53,084 nt of DNA from Verrucomicrobiota bacterium (GTDB lineage Bacteria; Verrucomicrobiota; Kiritimatiellia; RFP12; UBA1067): NCBI GenBank assembly GCA_023269675.1, contig JAHFSX010000042.1, positions 1 to 53,084 on the forward strand, in the 5' to 3' direction. Below are positions 24,501 through 33,851 of the stretch, one piece after another; within the stretch, counting starts at the first letter, position 1, and every line of letters begins with the position of its first letter. The notes beneath the pieces were generated by a model. The model did not search any database, was not told the DNA's origin, and was given only the letters and a program-made list of their open reading frames with translations. The position numbers and the translations under genes are program-made.

Positions 24501-27500
24501 ATGAAAAAATCAGTGGGGTGTCTTCTGGCTGCCGTGTGCGCTTTCGGGTTGCAGGCCGCGACCGTCACGCGCAATATCGGGTCGGGAACGTGGGATTTCA
24601 ACAGCACGGCGTTCAATTCGGGCGGAACCCTCTGGACGAACAACGCGGATACCGCGCAGTTCAACTATGCTTCGGGGGGTACGGTGGCGGTTTCATCCGG
24701 CGTGGGCGCCCGGGGTATTCTGCTTTCGGCCGGGACCTGGACCCTTTCCGGCCCCGATCCGTTCACGTTCGGACCGGACGGCATCACCCTGGCCGGCGGG
24801 TCGGCCACGTTCAACCTTCCGCTCCAGTATTCCGGCGACGCATCCCTGCCGATCGTCGGCAACAACGGCGGCGGCACGCTCACGTTCAGCAATACGCTCG
24901 GGGCTGCGGCGATTTCGGTCGCCAAGCCGCGCGATCTGCTGCTCAAGCTCGACTACTCTTCGAACGATGCCGTGAAGCTTCAGTCGGGCGCGGCGCTCGC
25001 CACCACGGGAAACTCGACGTTCCAATTCTTCGGGGGCACCGCGTCTGAGACGCTCGGGACTCTTTCCGCCGGCAGCGGCGTTCTCTCGGTCCAGCACTGG
25101 ACGAACAACGCGGGATCGATACAGATTGGGTCGATCCAGCGCACCGATGGTCTGGGCGCGGTCAATCTCTCGGATGAGTTTGTTCTGGGCACCGCCCGTC
25201 CGTTCCGCATCACCGGAATGCAGAACACGAACGGCTTCATCGCGCCGTGGGTCACCGTCTGTTTCGGGCCCGCAGCGTGGTCGCAGCGGTTCGCCAAGAT
25301 TCAGGCGGACGGAACCGTCGAGAAGATCGTTTCCTCGACCAAGAAACTGAACCAGTGGTTTTCCGGAACCAACGCGGTCATCGACCAAGGGGGTCTCGAC
25401 GCCGCCAACATCGTGCCGGTCTGCTCCGTCAATTCGCTGGCGCTCTCGGCCTACAATCCGGCCCAGAACGGGAGCCTGAACCTCTTCGGTTCGGACATCA
25501 CCATCGAATCCGGGGCACTGTTGAAGACGGACGGTTCCCCGGTCATGAGCAATGGCACGCTCCGCGCGGGTTCGGCGGGGCGTTTCTACATCCACGTGTT
25601 CAGTACCTTCGAAACCGAGAACTTCTTCGGGCCGAATGCCGCAGGAGTCTTGCCCGAGATCGTGAAGTTCCAAAACTTCGACCTGCGTTTGAGGAACCCG
25701 ACCAATCAGTTCAGCGGCATGACCATACTTGCCGGAACGGTGTACGTCGCCGGAAACCGCGCGAGCCAGGCCATCGGACCGGTCCGCATGAACCCGTCCA
25801 CCACGTTCTGGGTCACCAACAGCTCCCCGGTGTTCGGCGATGCGGTGCTTGCCCAGGGCGCCGTGCTGGGGGTCACAAACTGCGCGCAGGCCGTTTTCGG
25901 TTCGGTCAATCTGGCCGAAAGCGGCTCCGATCTCCGCATCCAGGGCACGCCGAAAGCGGTTCTGTCCGGACTCTCCGGGGTGGGCACGGTCAACGCCGTG
26001 AATCCGGGCTCCGTGTTCGAACTGGCGCTAACCGCCCCGGCGGCGGTCTCGCCCACGGTGAACCTCACCGCCCCCGGCGGCATCACGATCCGCACCACCG
26101 GCAACACGCAGTTCGAGACGGTCACCGGCCTCGATGCCGCGGTTCCCGTCACGCTCATCGGCCAGACCGATAAAACGAACGGCATCCGCAATCTCACGCT
26201 TGGAACTTCGTATGCCGCCCGGACGCTCACGTTCTCCGGCGGCTGCTGGCCGTTCAAAGTTTTCTCGGGCACTGCGAACGGCACCGTTGTGATCCAGGAC
26301 GGCGCACGGGTGGCTCTGACCAACGGACAGACACTCACCTGCGGCGGCCAGATGACGATCCGCAACGGCGGGACGCTGGTGTCCGAATACGGCACGTTCG
26401 GCTGGGGTGCGCAAACCTGCGTCCCGGCCACGAACGTGTTGACGATTCAGGCCGGCGGGCTGCTCAACCTGCGCAGTTCGCGCTATCACTGCTGGCGTTT
26501 CTGCGGCGAACGCAGCAACGACGGCAAAGTGATGATCGTCAACCAGACCGGCGGCAAGGTGTGGGTCGGCGTCGAGACCGGCAGCGATCCGGCCACGAGT
26601 CCCGGTCAAGACCGCAATCTCATATTCGGGTTCGGCCAGAACAATAACCCGGCGATTGCCGAGGCCGTCTACAAGCTTTCCGGCGGCGAAATGCAGGTCG
26701 CCGGTTCCATCGGGGCGAATACGGCCGGGCTTTCGACCAACCGGTTCGAATTCACGGGCGGCACGCTCGCGCCCCGCCAGATTGTCTCGTCCAACTTGAC
26801 GTCCGAAGCCGTGGCCCTTGCCCCGAGTGTGTTCGTCAACCGCGGCGGACGGCTTTCGCCGGGCGGCGACGATATGGCCGGGTATACGGAAATCTTCGGT
26901 GACTACCGGGTCGTTTCGACTAATGCCGAACATCTGTTCACGCTCGGCGGTGGCGTCCAGGCCAATGGCTTCCAGAATACGGGAGCCTACTCGGACTACA
27001 TTCTCGTCCGGAAGGCCGGAATCGCGCAGTTTGCCGGGAAGTTGCTTGTGAAGGTCGTCAATGGTTATGTCCCGCCGCCCACGCAGATCTTCACGCTGAT
27101 CGGAACAGCCGAGAGTGCGGTGCTTTCCGGTTCTTTCAATGGTTTCGCGAATGGCACCGGAACGGTCTACTCGACGGACGGCGCCTTTCGTTTCACGGGA
27201 GTCCTGACCGCTTCCGCGCTGACGCTTTCCAGCGCCCACCCGAATGAATGGGCCGCGGGCGCTTCGGCCAACTGGACGAATGGCTGGTTGGGTGACCAGG
27301 TCCCCGGAGTCGGCAACACGATGAATGCCGTGTTCGGTATGTCCGCGACCAACAACGCGCTGGTCACGCTCGATGTGGCCGCGACCCCCGCGCTGCTGTT
27401 GTTCGACAATTATCTGCACTCCTACACGATCGCCGGTTCGGGTTCGCTTGCCGCAGGTTCCATCGTGGTCCGCCCGGGTTCGCATACGGTGTCGGTTCCC

Positions 27501-28442
27501 GTCTCGCAGGCTGTCCCCCTCTCGGTCACGGTCAGCAATACCATTTCGCTGGCCGGGCTGTACGCCGGACGTGTCGCGGTTCCTTCCGGCACATCCTACC
27601 TCCTGGGGACGAATCCCCGATGGGCGGTGGAGTGCTACAACCAGTACTCGAACGCCCTCTATATCCGTTATTCGACATCTGGAGATTCAAACGGCCTCTG
27701 GGAGGATAACTCCGCGCGGGTTTATTCCGGCTGGGTCTACAACGGCGAACCGACCAACGCGACCTGGGCGTTTGCCAAGAAGTTCGATGATCAAGGCAGC
27801 ATCACGATCAACGGCGTGACACAGTCGTTCACCACGCCTTACAACGTGCTCGACATCAAAACGGCTGTGCTCCTGCCGGGCTGGAACGCCTTCGAACTCC
27901 GGGCCTATCAGGGAGCCGGCGAAGTCGGCGCGATGGACGGCTGGGGATTCGTTTACGACCCTCTCGGCCGCGCCACAACGAACCGGGCCGATTACCAGGA
28001 GTTCGTCGAAACAGGTGACGGCGCCTTCTTCCGTACGGAGAACGCCGCGCCGGGGGCCGTCGCTTGGCGCAGTACCCTCACGATGACGGCTCCCGTCACC
28101 GTTTCCACCCTTACGGTCAACGGCGGCGGCGAGCTCAAAGCCGCGTCGGTCACGGCCGACGCCGTCACGGTCGCGGTCGGGACCCGCCTGTCGGTTTCGG
28201 ACACGCTCCAGACCTCCGCGCTGACGCTGGAGGAGGGCGCCGTACTGAATTTTGTTTCGTCTGCGTCCCGGCTGATTCTGCTGGGTGGAGATATCGAGGA
28301 CGCACGCGCGTTCATTCTTGCAGGCAAGTTCGCCGCGTTCGGGTCTGTCACGGACAAGCCGGAGGCGTTCGGAATCGCGCTGGTCGAGGGCGGCGTGCGC
28401 GTGCGGCCGTTGAATCTCGGCACTCAGCTCTTGCTCTTGTAA
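24501..28442 (+). CDS. Large secreted beta-repeat protein with PA14-like domain
   Basis: 1313 residues; AAAGGGAG precedes the ATG. The signal peptide is MKKSVGCLLAAVCAFGLQA. The body consists of autotransporter-associated/right-handed beta-helix repeats (GGTLVSEYGTFG, GGLLNLRSSRY, GNSTFQF-type strands), with a second 'WAAGASANWTNGWLGDQVPG' module near residue 910. A PA14-like domain near 1040-1170 (YSGWVYNGEPTNATWAF, DDQGSITINGV, GWNAFELRAYQG) is homologous to that in the 3004-residue protein. There is no C-terminal barrel; the end is VRPLNLGTQLLLL. It is probably surface-associated and glycan-binding. A terminator follows 17 bp after the stop. Confidence 0.88.
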   Translation: MKKSVGCLLAAVCAFGLQAATVTRNIGSGTWDFNSTAFNSGGTLWTNNADTAQFNYASGGTVAVSSGVGARGILLSAGTWTLSGPDPFTFGPDGITLAGGSATFNLPLQYSGDASLPIVGNNGGGTLTFSNTLGAAAISVAKPRDLLLKLDYSSNDAVKLQSGAALATTGNSTFQFFGGTASETLGTLSAGSGVLSVQHWTNNAGSIQIGSIQRTDGLGAVNLSDEFVLGTARPFRITGMQNTNGFIAPWVTVCFGPAAWSQRFAKIQADGTVEKIVSSTKKLNQWFSGTNAVIDQGGLDAANIVPVCSVNSLALSAYNPAQNGSLNLFGSDITIESGALLKTDGSPVMSNGTLRAGSAGRFYIHVFSTFETENFFGPNAAGVLPEIVKFQNFDLRLRNPTNQFSGMTILAGTVYVAGNRASQAIGPVRMNPSTTFWVTNSSPVFGDAVLAQGAVLGVTNCAQAVFGSVNLAESGSDLRIQGTPKAVLSGLSGVGTVNAVNPGSVFELALTAPAAVSPTVNLTAPGGITIRTTGNTQFETVTGLDAAVPVTLIGQTDKTNGIRNLTLGTSYAARTLTFSGGCWPFKVFSGTANGTVVIQDGARVALTNGQTLTCGGQMTIRNGGTLVSEYGTFGWGAQTCVPATNVLTIQAGGLLNLRSSRYHCWRFCGERSNDGKVMIVNQTGGKVWVGVETGSDPATSPGQDRNLIFGFGQNNNPAIAEAVYKLSGGEMQVAGSIGANTAGLSTNRFEFTGGTLAPRQIVSSNLTSEAVALAPSVFVNRGGRLSPGGDDMAGYTEIFGDYRVVSTNAEHLFTLGGGVQANGFQNTGAYSDYILVRKAGIAQFAGKLLVKVVNGYVPPPTQIFTLIGTAESAVLSGSFNGFANGTGTVYSTDGAFRFTGVLTASALTLSSAHPNEWAAGASANWTNGWLGDQVPGVGNTMNAVFGMSATNNALVTLDVAATPALLLFDNYLHSYTIAGSGSLAAGSIVVRPGSHTVSVPVSQAVPLSVTVSNTISLAGLYAGRVAVPSGTSYLLGTNPRWAVECYNQYSNALYIRYSTSGDSNGLWEDNSARVYSGWVYNGEPTNATWAFAKKFDDQGSITINGVTQSFTTPYNVLDIKTAVLLPGWNAFELRAYQGAGEVGAMDGWGFVYDPLGRATTNRADYQEFVETGDGAFFRTENAAPGAVAWRSTLTMTAPVTVSTLTVNGGGELKAASVTADAVTVAVGTRLSVSDTLQTSALTLEEGAVLNFVSSASRLILLGGDIEDARAFILAGKFAAFGSVTDKPEAFGIALVEGGVRVRPLNLGTQLLLL

Positions 28443-28458
28443 AGCGCCGCGGATTCTC

Positions 28459-28497
28459 GAAGCACCGCCGGACACCTCGGTCCGGTGTGCTTCTTTG
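28459..28497 (+). terminator. Terminator of the 24501 gene
   Basis: GAAGCAC and CCGGAC on the left pair with GTCCGG and GTGCTTC on the right, with a small internal bulge, followed by TTT. 28498-28641 holds no gene that I can support. Confidence 0.7.
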
Positions 28498-28641
28498 GCA
28501 CGTCGGACATGTTTCATCACTGGAGTAGAACGTTCCGACAGGTCCGGGCGGAGGCAACGGCGCGGGCTGCCCGCTGCTCCTGAGCGAGGCCGGGGGCCCG
28601 ATCGGGTTGACCGGGAGCCCGGCCCCGCCCCGGCTCCGCTT

Positions 28642-28857
28642 TTAACGGGGGCCCGCCTCCGGAGGACAGTGCTCGGCGGCCGCCCGACAGGCAGGATGGT
28701 CCAGAAGCGAGCGCCAGAAAAACAGGCGGTCAGGCTCGCGCCGGATCGCCTCGGCCTTCTCTTCCGGTGTCCACGGGTCTCCCAGCCACTCGACGAACGT
28801 CCGCTTGACAGGCGCCCGCTTTTCTAACCGCTTCAGCCGTTTGTCCGTGTCGCTCAT
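28642..28857 (-). CDS. Small phage-type protein next to small terminase
   Basis: 71 residues, not recognised. Its ATG overlaps the stop of the upstream gene (ATGA), so the two are translationally coupled. The N-terminus is a basic helix (KRLKRLEKRAPVKRTF), then EWLGDPWTPEEKAEAIRREP and a DHPACRAA helix; the last residues are Pro/Gly-rich and may be aberrant. In phage operons a small protein at this spot lies between the small and large terminase subunits; no large-subunit gene follows here. Confidence 0.55.
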   Translation of the reverse strand: MSDTDKRLKRLEKRAPVKRTFVEWLGDPWTPEEKAEAIRREPDRLFFWRSLLDHPACRAAAEHCPPEAGPR

Positions 28858-29240
28858 GCCTCACCACCCTTTCCCTTGGTTTTCGCCAGCGCCTGCTCCA
28901 GCGCCGCCAGGCGGCGCTCGAAGTCCTCCAGCTCGCGGACCTTCATGGCGTGCGCCAGAATGTCGTTGCAGACCAGCCGGCGCAGCCGGTCGTCCTTCAC
29001 GTCCAGCAGCCCCGCCAGCCCGGCCGCGGCGCGCACGGCCTGCGTCTTGACGCTCTCCAGCGCCGCGGAGAGCGCGGCCTCCCGTTGGCGCGCCAGCTCG
29101 TCCTTGAAGGCCGGCTCGCTCTGCCAGCGGTAGGCCGTCGTGCGGCTCACGCCTGCGGCCGCGCATGCCGCCGGAACGTCCGGATCGGACGCCAGCGCCG
29201 CCAGCAGCCGCGTCTTTCTCGGTGTCAACTCCTCTGTCAT
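28854..29240 (-). CDS. Phage small-terminase-like helix-turn-helix protein
   Basis: 128 residues; AAAGGACA precedes ATG 29240. The N-terminal part is an HTH of the kind in phBC6A51-type and other small terminases: LAALASDPDVPAACAAAGVS then RTTAYRWQSEPAFKDELA. The C-terminal half is a coiled coil (ELEDFERRLAALEQALAK), as expected for an oligomerising DNA-recognition subunit that hands phage DNA to the large terminase. Not a diagnostic match, so the assignment is at family-type level. Confidence 0.65.
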   Translation of the reverse strand: MTEELTPRKTRLLAALASDPDVPAACAAAGVSRTTAYRWQSEPAFKDELARQREAALSAALESVKTQAVRAAAGLAGLLDVKDDRLRRLVCNDILAHAMKVRELEDFERRLAALEQALAKTKGKGGEA

Positions 29241-29581
29241 GGTGGGTGTCCTTTCTGTGTGGAGGGACGGCCGCGGTTGCCCGGACTTCGGGTTTTCGGC
29301 AGCGCGTCCCTCTTCACCTATTCAATAAACCGTTATTTTTCAACATGCAGACTGTTTTTTAATATTATAAATATTTGCACTACAACATATTACATCGTTT
29401 CATTGCGCGTGTAAGACGATCCCGGAGGCCGGCATCCCGCGCTCACGGCACCGGCGCGCTATTTCCCGAAAGTGTCCCGCCCCGTCCCGTTTTGTCCCGT
29501 TCGCGGCGCGCCCGACAATGACGGTCATGCAAAGGCAAGAACGGTTTGGACCCTGTCGTCAGCACTTCGCGCGTTGCATTC
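29241..29581. other. Non-coding stretch with GTCCCG short repeats
   Basis: No gene seen. There is an AT-rich patch at 29320-29405 and, at about 29470-29503, four degenerate copies of GTCCCG(T/C) at 6-8-bp spacing. It separates minus-strand phage genes from the plus-strand BspA-like gene. Confidence 0.4.
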
Positions 29582-29611
29582 TTGACAGGTATATGCATTT
29601 GTGAATACATT
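29582..29611 (+). promoter_or_regulatory. Candidate promoter of the BspA-like gene
   Basis: A consensus TTGACA (29582-29587) followed after 18 bp by TACATT (29606-29611), or after 17 bp by ATACAT. The leader to ATG 29797 would be about 180 nt. Confidence 0.5.
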
Positions 29612-29796
29612 ATATTGTTATTTATTCATGAAGGCGGGAATGAGACTTGCCGGACAAATCTGGCGTGGGCCAGATCGGCACGGCTCGGTGCCCGAAGCCC
29701 CCAAGAGGGGATGGGTGGAATGTGCCCGTGGCACCTTTCGGGTCGGTTGTAATGAGCGCGGTGGGTCGAGTCCTTGTTCAACTGAAGGGGGCAGCG

Positions 29797-31245
29797 ATGA
29801 AACAAAGCACGGCTAGAAAACGCTTAAGCCTTTCATTGATCTTTTTCGGGGGGGCGCTGTTCCTCGGCGGGCCCAAGGCCTTCGCCCTAACCGAAGGCGA
29901 CTACACATACGACGTCAGCGACGGCAAGGCGGTCATCACGGGATTCGTTCCCTCTTATGCCGGTTCGCTGACGATCCCCGGCACGCTGGGCGGCTTCCCC
30001 GTCACAGCCATCGGCTATGGGGCATTTGCAGACCAGCCAGGACTGATCAGCGCCGTCATCCCCGAGGGCGTCACCAGCATCGCGGGGGCAGCGTTCTCCG
30101 GTTGCGCCAGCCTGACCAGCGTCGTCATCCCGGACGGAGTCACCCGCATCTCGGACAACATGTTTACCGGTTGCGCCAGCCTGAAGTCTGTCAGAGTTCC
30201 AGCCCGCGTCACTTACATCGGGGTATGTGCCTTCGCAGGGTGCGTCGAACTGTCTCGCGTCGCACTCCCCAGGCATCTCGCCACGATTGAGGAGGGGGCT
30301 TTCATGGGGTGCGCCGGCCTGAGCGGACGGATGATCATCCCCGCTGACGTCACCTTCATCGGGTATAATGCGTTCATGGGCTGTACGAATCTGATGGCCG
30401 TCAACGTGATGGGGCCCAATGCGTGCTACCGCAGTGTGAAGGGAGTCTTGTACGACGCCGGCCTCACCACGCTCATCCAATGCCCGGCCGGCAAAAGAGG
30501 AGGCTGTGAGATTCCTGCCGGCGTCACCACGGTCATGGACTACGCCTTCGCCGGCTGTGCCGTCTTGACCCGCGTCACCATCCCCGAAGGCGTCGTCACG
30601 ATCGGCTTTGGCGCGTTCTCCGACTGCACGGGACTGACCAGCATCAGCATTCCCTCCAGCGTCAACCGGATCGATTGCTGCGCGTTCTGGGGCTGCAGCG
30701 GCCTGTCCGGCGTCACGCTTGCGGAGGGGGTCTACGGCATTGAAGCCTTGGCGTTCCGTAATTGCACCGGCCTGACCCATATGATCATTCCGGCCAGCGT
30801 CTCCGGAATCGGAGGCTGGGCGTTCGGGGGCTGCACCGGCTTGACGGGCCTTTATTTCAGGGGGACGCCCCCCGGGACGATATCTGACATCTGGGTGGAT
30901 GACAGCGGCGCGGCAACGCCGCCGAGCTGTTACTATCTCGCCGACGCCGCCGGATGGGGCGCGGGTTTTTCCGGGTGTCCCGCCGCGGTCTGGACGACGA
31001 CGGCCGTCTTCGACGGGAGGGGCGGCACGGCTTCGTTCGCGACCCGGACGTACAACGTGGGTGCCGCGTATGGTGAGTTGCCCGTCGCCGAACGCCCCGG
31101 CTATATCTTTGCCGGATGGTGGACCAAGCCGAACGGTCTCAGAGAACGGGTGACCGTGGCCACGCCGGTGCCGTGTCTGGACACGGACCACACGCTTTAT
31201 GCCACGTGGAGACCGTCGCCTTTGCGCGCGCAACCCAAGCGGTAA
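29797..31245 (+). CDS. Secreted BspA-like leucine-rich repeat protein
   Basis: 482 residues from ATG 29797 (GAAGGGGGCAGCG in front); the frame is open further upstream but lacks a signal there. The signal peptide (about 1-30, LSLIFFGGALFLGGPKAFA) is followed by ALTEGDYTYDVSDGKAVITG, then about a dozen 23-residue BspA/TpLRR units of the form GAFSGCASLTSVVIPDGVTR. Near the C-terminus (about 395-470) comes a Listeria-Bacteroides (Flg_new/InlB B-type) repeat: TAVFDGRGGTASFATRTYNV then PGYIFAGWWTKPNG and LYATW. Such proteins mediate adhesion in other bacteria; here surface binding is inferred. It is a paralogue of the gene at 51421. Confidence 0.88.
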   Translation: MKQSTARKRLSLSLIFFGGALFLGGPKAFALTEGDYTYDVSDGKAVITGFVPSYAGSLTIPGTLGGFPVTAIGYGAFADQPGLISAVIPEGVTSIAGAAFSGCASLTSVVIPDGVTRISDNMFTGCASLKSVRVPARVTYIGVCAFAGCVELSRVALPRHLATIEEGAFMGCAGLSGRMIIPADVTFIGYNAFMGCTNLMAVNVMGPNACYRSVKGVLYDAGLTTLIQCPAGKRGGCEIPAGVTTVMDYAFAGCAVLTRVTIPEGVVTIGFGAFSDCTGLTSISIPSSVNRIDCCAFWGCSGLSGVTLAEGVYGIEALAFRNCTGLTHMIIPASVSGIGGWAFGGCTGLTGLYFRGTPPGTISDIWVDDSGAATPPSCYYLADAAGWGAGFSGCPAAVWTTTAVFDGRGGTASFATRTYNVGAAYGELPVAERPGYIFAGWWTKPNGLRERVTVATPVPCLDTDHTLYATWRPSPLRAQPKR

Positions 31246-31417
31246 TTCCGGAGCGCTGTCGAGCCGGAAAAGACAACGGGCAACAATAATCCTTAGGGAA
31301 TCATTGGTCTGTCTCTTCCGCTTTGAGGCACCGGGCGAGCCTCGCGGCGGCGGAGGACGGGCGGTGGCGGCGTCGGTATGGAGCGGGGAGGGATGGGATG
31401 GGTCGTCCCCGTTCGGA

Positions 31418-31651
31418 TTAAACGACGCGCAGGACGTTGTCGAGCGTTCCGTGGGCGTTCCTGACCGTGTCGGCGCAGGCGGGGTTGGCGCACCAGGTGC
31501 CGCCGATCACGAACTTGTACGGGTGGTCGCCGGCAGGCAGGTTGAGGGTCGCGGTATAGACGCCGTCGCTCTTTTTGTCGGCCATCTCCTTGGCGGTCGG
31601 ATCCCAGTTGTTGAAGCTGCCGGCGAGAAAGACCCGGTTGGGGGGAGACAG
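31418..31651 (-). pseudogene. C-terminal fragment of a CBM48/AMPK-type glycogen-binding protein
   Basis: The minus frame ending at TAA 31418-31420 encodes NRVFLAGSFNNWDPTAKEM, then DGVYTATLNLPAGDHPYKFV and GGTWCANPACAD, an almost textbook early-set glycogen-recognition domain (SFNNWDP, GDHxYKFVV). No start codon, signal or other domain precedes it: upstream the frame enters heptamer array A5 (31652-31686). I read it as the 3' end of a gene whose 5' part was lost at the array. 31246-31417 contains a G-rich degenerate run near 31378 and no gene. Confidence 0.7.
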
Positions 31652-31686
31652 AGGCCGGAGGTCTGAGGGCGGAAGACTGAGGGCGA
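31652..31686 (+). repeat. Degenerate heptamer array A5 (5 x 7 bp)
   Basis: Exactly five 7-mers: AGGCCGG, AGGTCTG, AGGGCGG, AAGACTG and AGGGCGA. It abuts the broken 5' end of the CBM48 fragment. Confidence 0.85.
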
Positions 31687-31750
31687 TGACGTTGGCGTGA
31701 ACTGTGCCATTACCCAGACTATTGATAGGTGATCTTCAACCAGGATATTT

Positions 31751-32485
31751 CTACGGTATCGCCTGCACGGCGAACGTCTTCTTGTCAACCCGGTAGAGCC
31801 ACGATCCGGCGTCGGTGCCCCAGCCGTCTCGGCGATGAAGAATCCACATGTCGCCGGCGTCCTCCGGCGTATCGTCAGATGTTTTCCGGGCGGGAACGCT
31901 GTGTACGGCTTCGAACTCAGCAACGGCCTTCAGAATGCGTCCGTACTCGCTCACAGGCTCAATATTCCCAGGCTTCACCTGGATATATTTCAGCGGCCCA
32001 TGGGGGGCTACATAACTCCGCCGCTCGTAGGCAACAACTGTCGCCGGCTTTGCTGTAGTCTTCATGGTCAAGGCAAAGATGTGCCCCTTGGCGAAAGGGA
32101 ACACGCCTTTGTCGATCATGATGCCCGATTCTGGCGTTGGCCACGCGTCGGGGTAGACGAAGTTCACTTCCTTGTCGATCCACGTGCCGCGCTCGACCAC
32201 TAGGATATCGATCGATACCAAGTACCAGTGATAGTTCCATTCCTTACTGGCGGAGGTTTTAGCGTACTCGTCGGCCCCGCGACAGCGGGCGATGACGACG
32301 GCGTCGCCGCGGTCCATCCGGTCGGCCCTCTGCCAGATGGCGTTGCACACTTTGGGCGGCGTGGGCGGCGCGGGTGGTGTAGATGGCAACCCTATCCCAT
32401 GCGGATCGCAACCGACGACGGCGGCTGTCAGTAGAACGCATGCAGAACAAGTTATCGATTTCATAGAGTCTTTTTCGCAGTTCAT
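31751..32485 (-). CDS. Lipoprotein of unknown function
   Basis: 244 residues. The N-terminus carries a lipobox (LLTAAVVGC, Cys at residue 26) after a short charged region, so it is a membrane-anchored lipoprotein. ATG 32485 has GAGG five bases upstream; ATG 32464 is an alternative that gives a shorter signal. A Pro-rich linker (PSTPPAPPTPPK) precedes a ~190-residue domain with DAVVIARCRG, YLVSIDILVVERGTWIDKEV and VFPFAKGHIFAL, an OB- or beta-sandwich-like pattern. No family recognised. The N-terminal Cys-rich stretch and upstream AT-rich promoter region (32486-32600) look normal. Confidence 0.75.
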   Translation of the reverse strand: MNCEKDSMKSITCSACVLLTAAVVGCDPHGIGLPSTPPAPPTPPKVCNAIWQRADRMDRGDAVVIARCRGADEYAKTSASKEWNYHWYLVSIDILVVERGTWIDKEVNFVYPDAWPTPESGIMIDKGVFPFAKGHIFALTMKTTAKPATVVAYERRSYVAPHGPLKYIQVKPGNIEPVSEYGRILKAVAEFEAVHSVPARKTSDDTPEDAGDMWILHRRDGWGTDAGSWLYRVDKKTFAVQAIP

Positions 32486-32632
32486 TGAACCTCAAAAACA
32501 ACAATCGCAAGTTTTACCGGTACGTTGATCGACAGTGTAGCGCGTTCCGGTTGCCGGGAAAACATGAAAAGCTATGGGGTATATTTTTCACGCTCTCTGT
32601 GTTGATTCCGCGCCTTAGATGGAGGCGCGGAT

Positions 32633-33691
32633 ATGGCATTGACGGTATACACGAGCAAGGATAACGCGTGGCGGGAGTATGTGAACCCGCTGCGGGGCGT
32701 GACGCTGGAGCGGATCGTGCAGCTCATTGAGCAGGGCGAGCGCGGGGCGTTCGCCGATCTGCAGTGGTTCTACCAGGCCATGGAGCGCTCGGACGCGCTG
32801 ATCGCCACCGTGCTGATGCGGCGGCGGGCGGCGCTGCTGTCGTGCCAGTGGGATGTGAAGCCGGAAGAGAACCCGACCGACACGGTGCTCGCCGTTGAAC
32901 AGGCGGCGTTCCTGCGCGACCGGTACGACCGGGTGGAGAACCTGCGCGAGGCGGTGGCCTTCCTGTCTTCGGCGTCTTTCCGGGGATTCGCGCATGTCGA
33001 GAAGCACACCGCCGATAACGGCGGGGGTGTGGTCAGGCTCGAACCGGTGGAACAGTGGTTCTGGTGCCGCGAGGGGATGTTCGGCGAGTGGACCTACAAC
33101 CGCGACGCGCGCTCGGGTGTGGACACGGGGGAGAAGATCGAGCGGAACAACTTTGTGGTGGTCGAGTCGCCCATCGCCCTGGACCGGATCCTGGCGGTGC
33201 AGTACTTCCGGCGCAACCTGGCCCTGCGCGACTGGAGCTCGTTTCTCGACGTGTACGGCATCCCGTCCATGTTCTTCGTCGGTCCGCCCGGCGTGATCGA
33301 GGAGAAGGAGAAGGAGTATCTGGCCATCGCGCAGGATCTCGTGAAAGACGGCCGGGGGTATCTGCCGAACGGCACTGACGTGAAGTACGTGAACGGCGGC
33401 GGCAGCGGCAAGCCGCCCTTCCGCGACCATCTCGACTATCTCGACAAGCAGATCACGCTGCTCGGCACGGGCGGGCTCCTGACCATGCTGACCGAGAGCG
33501 GCAGCGGCACGCTGGCCGGCAACGCGCATCAGGAGGCGTTCAACCAGGTGGCGAAGGCCGACGCGGTGATGGTGTCCGAGGCGCTGCAGAGGGATTTCGA
33601 CGCGCCGATGCTGGCTGCGGCGTTCCCCGGCTGGCCGGTGGAGGCGGGGTTTGAGCTGAGGATGGAGGAGGGCGAGAAGTTCGTTAGTTGA
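32633..33691 (+). CDS. Mu gp29-like phage portal protein (DUF935), 3'-truncated
   Basis: 352 residues with GGAGGCG before ATG 32633. It shows the DUF935 portal layout: NPLRGVTLERIVQLIEQGER, then FADLQWFYQAMERSDALIATV, RRAALLSCQWDV, YGIPSMFFVGPPG, and the GGSGKPPFRDHLDYLDKQIT and GTLAGNAHQEAF stretches. Portals form the ring through which phage DNA passes. Family members are commonly 400-500 residues; here the last codons and the stop (EKFVS) come from octamer array A6, so the C-terminus is lost. The 35 bp at 33621-33655 recur exactly at 45628-45662. Confidence 0.85.
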   Translation: MALTVYTSKDNAWREYVNPLRGVTLERIVQLIEQGERGAFADLQWFYQAMERSDALIATVLMRRRAALLSCQWDVKPEENPTDTVLAVEQAAFLRDRYDRVENLREAVAFLSSASFRGFAHVEKHTADNGGGVVRLEPVEQWFWCREGMFGEWTYNRDARSGVDTGEKIERNNFVVVESPIALDRILAVQYFRRNLALRDWSSFLDVYGIPSMFFVGPPGVIEEKEKEYLAIAQDLVKDGRGYLPNGTDVKYVNGGGSGKPPFRDHLDYLDKQITLLGTGGLLTMLTESGSGTLAGNAHQEAFNQVAKADAVMVSEALQRDFDAPMLAAAFPGWPVEAGFELRMEEGEKFVS

Positions 33692-33715
33692 TTAGTGCGT
33701 TATTGCGTTAGTGGA
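33684..33715 (+). repeat. Degenerate octamer array A6 (4 x 8 bp)
   Basis: Four 8-mers: TTAGTTGA, TTAGTGCG, TTATTGCG and TTAGTGGA. It supplies the stop codon of the truncated portal gene. Confidence 0.8.
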
Positions 33716-33731
33716 TATGGGATGGGAGTGG

Positions 33732-33761
33732 GATTTATTGCGCCCGCTACTTGACATAACC
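33732..33761 (+). repeat. Junction repeat J, copy 1 (30 bp)
   Basis: GATTTATTGCG followed by GACATAACC after 10 bp. It matches 37573-37602 at about 26 of 30 positions. Both copies lie just after a truncated Mu-type gene. The 33762-33851 gap holds only an A/T-rich inverted repeat (33768-33790). Confidence 0.7.
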
Positions 33762-33851
33762 TAATTGTTTTTTCATTTTTCGTGAAAAAATCGAAAAATC
33801 CCATACGGTGTATGAGTTGCGTGACCGTGCGGCTTGAACCACCTTGTCCGG

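Noticed and set aside
33768..33790. A/T-rich inverted repeat as terminator of the 33852 gene
   Set aside because: The stem TTTTTTC/GAAAAAA has almost no GC pairs and is not followed by a T run on the relevant strand.
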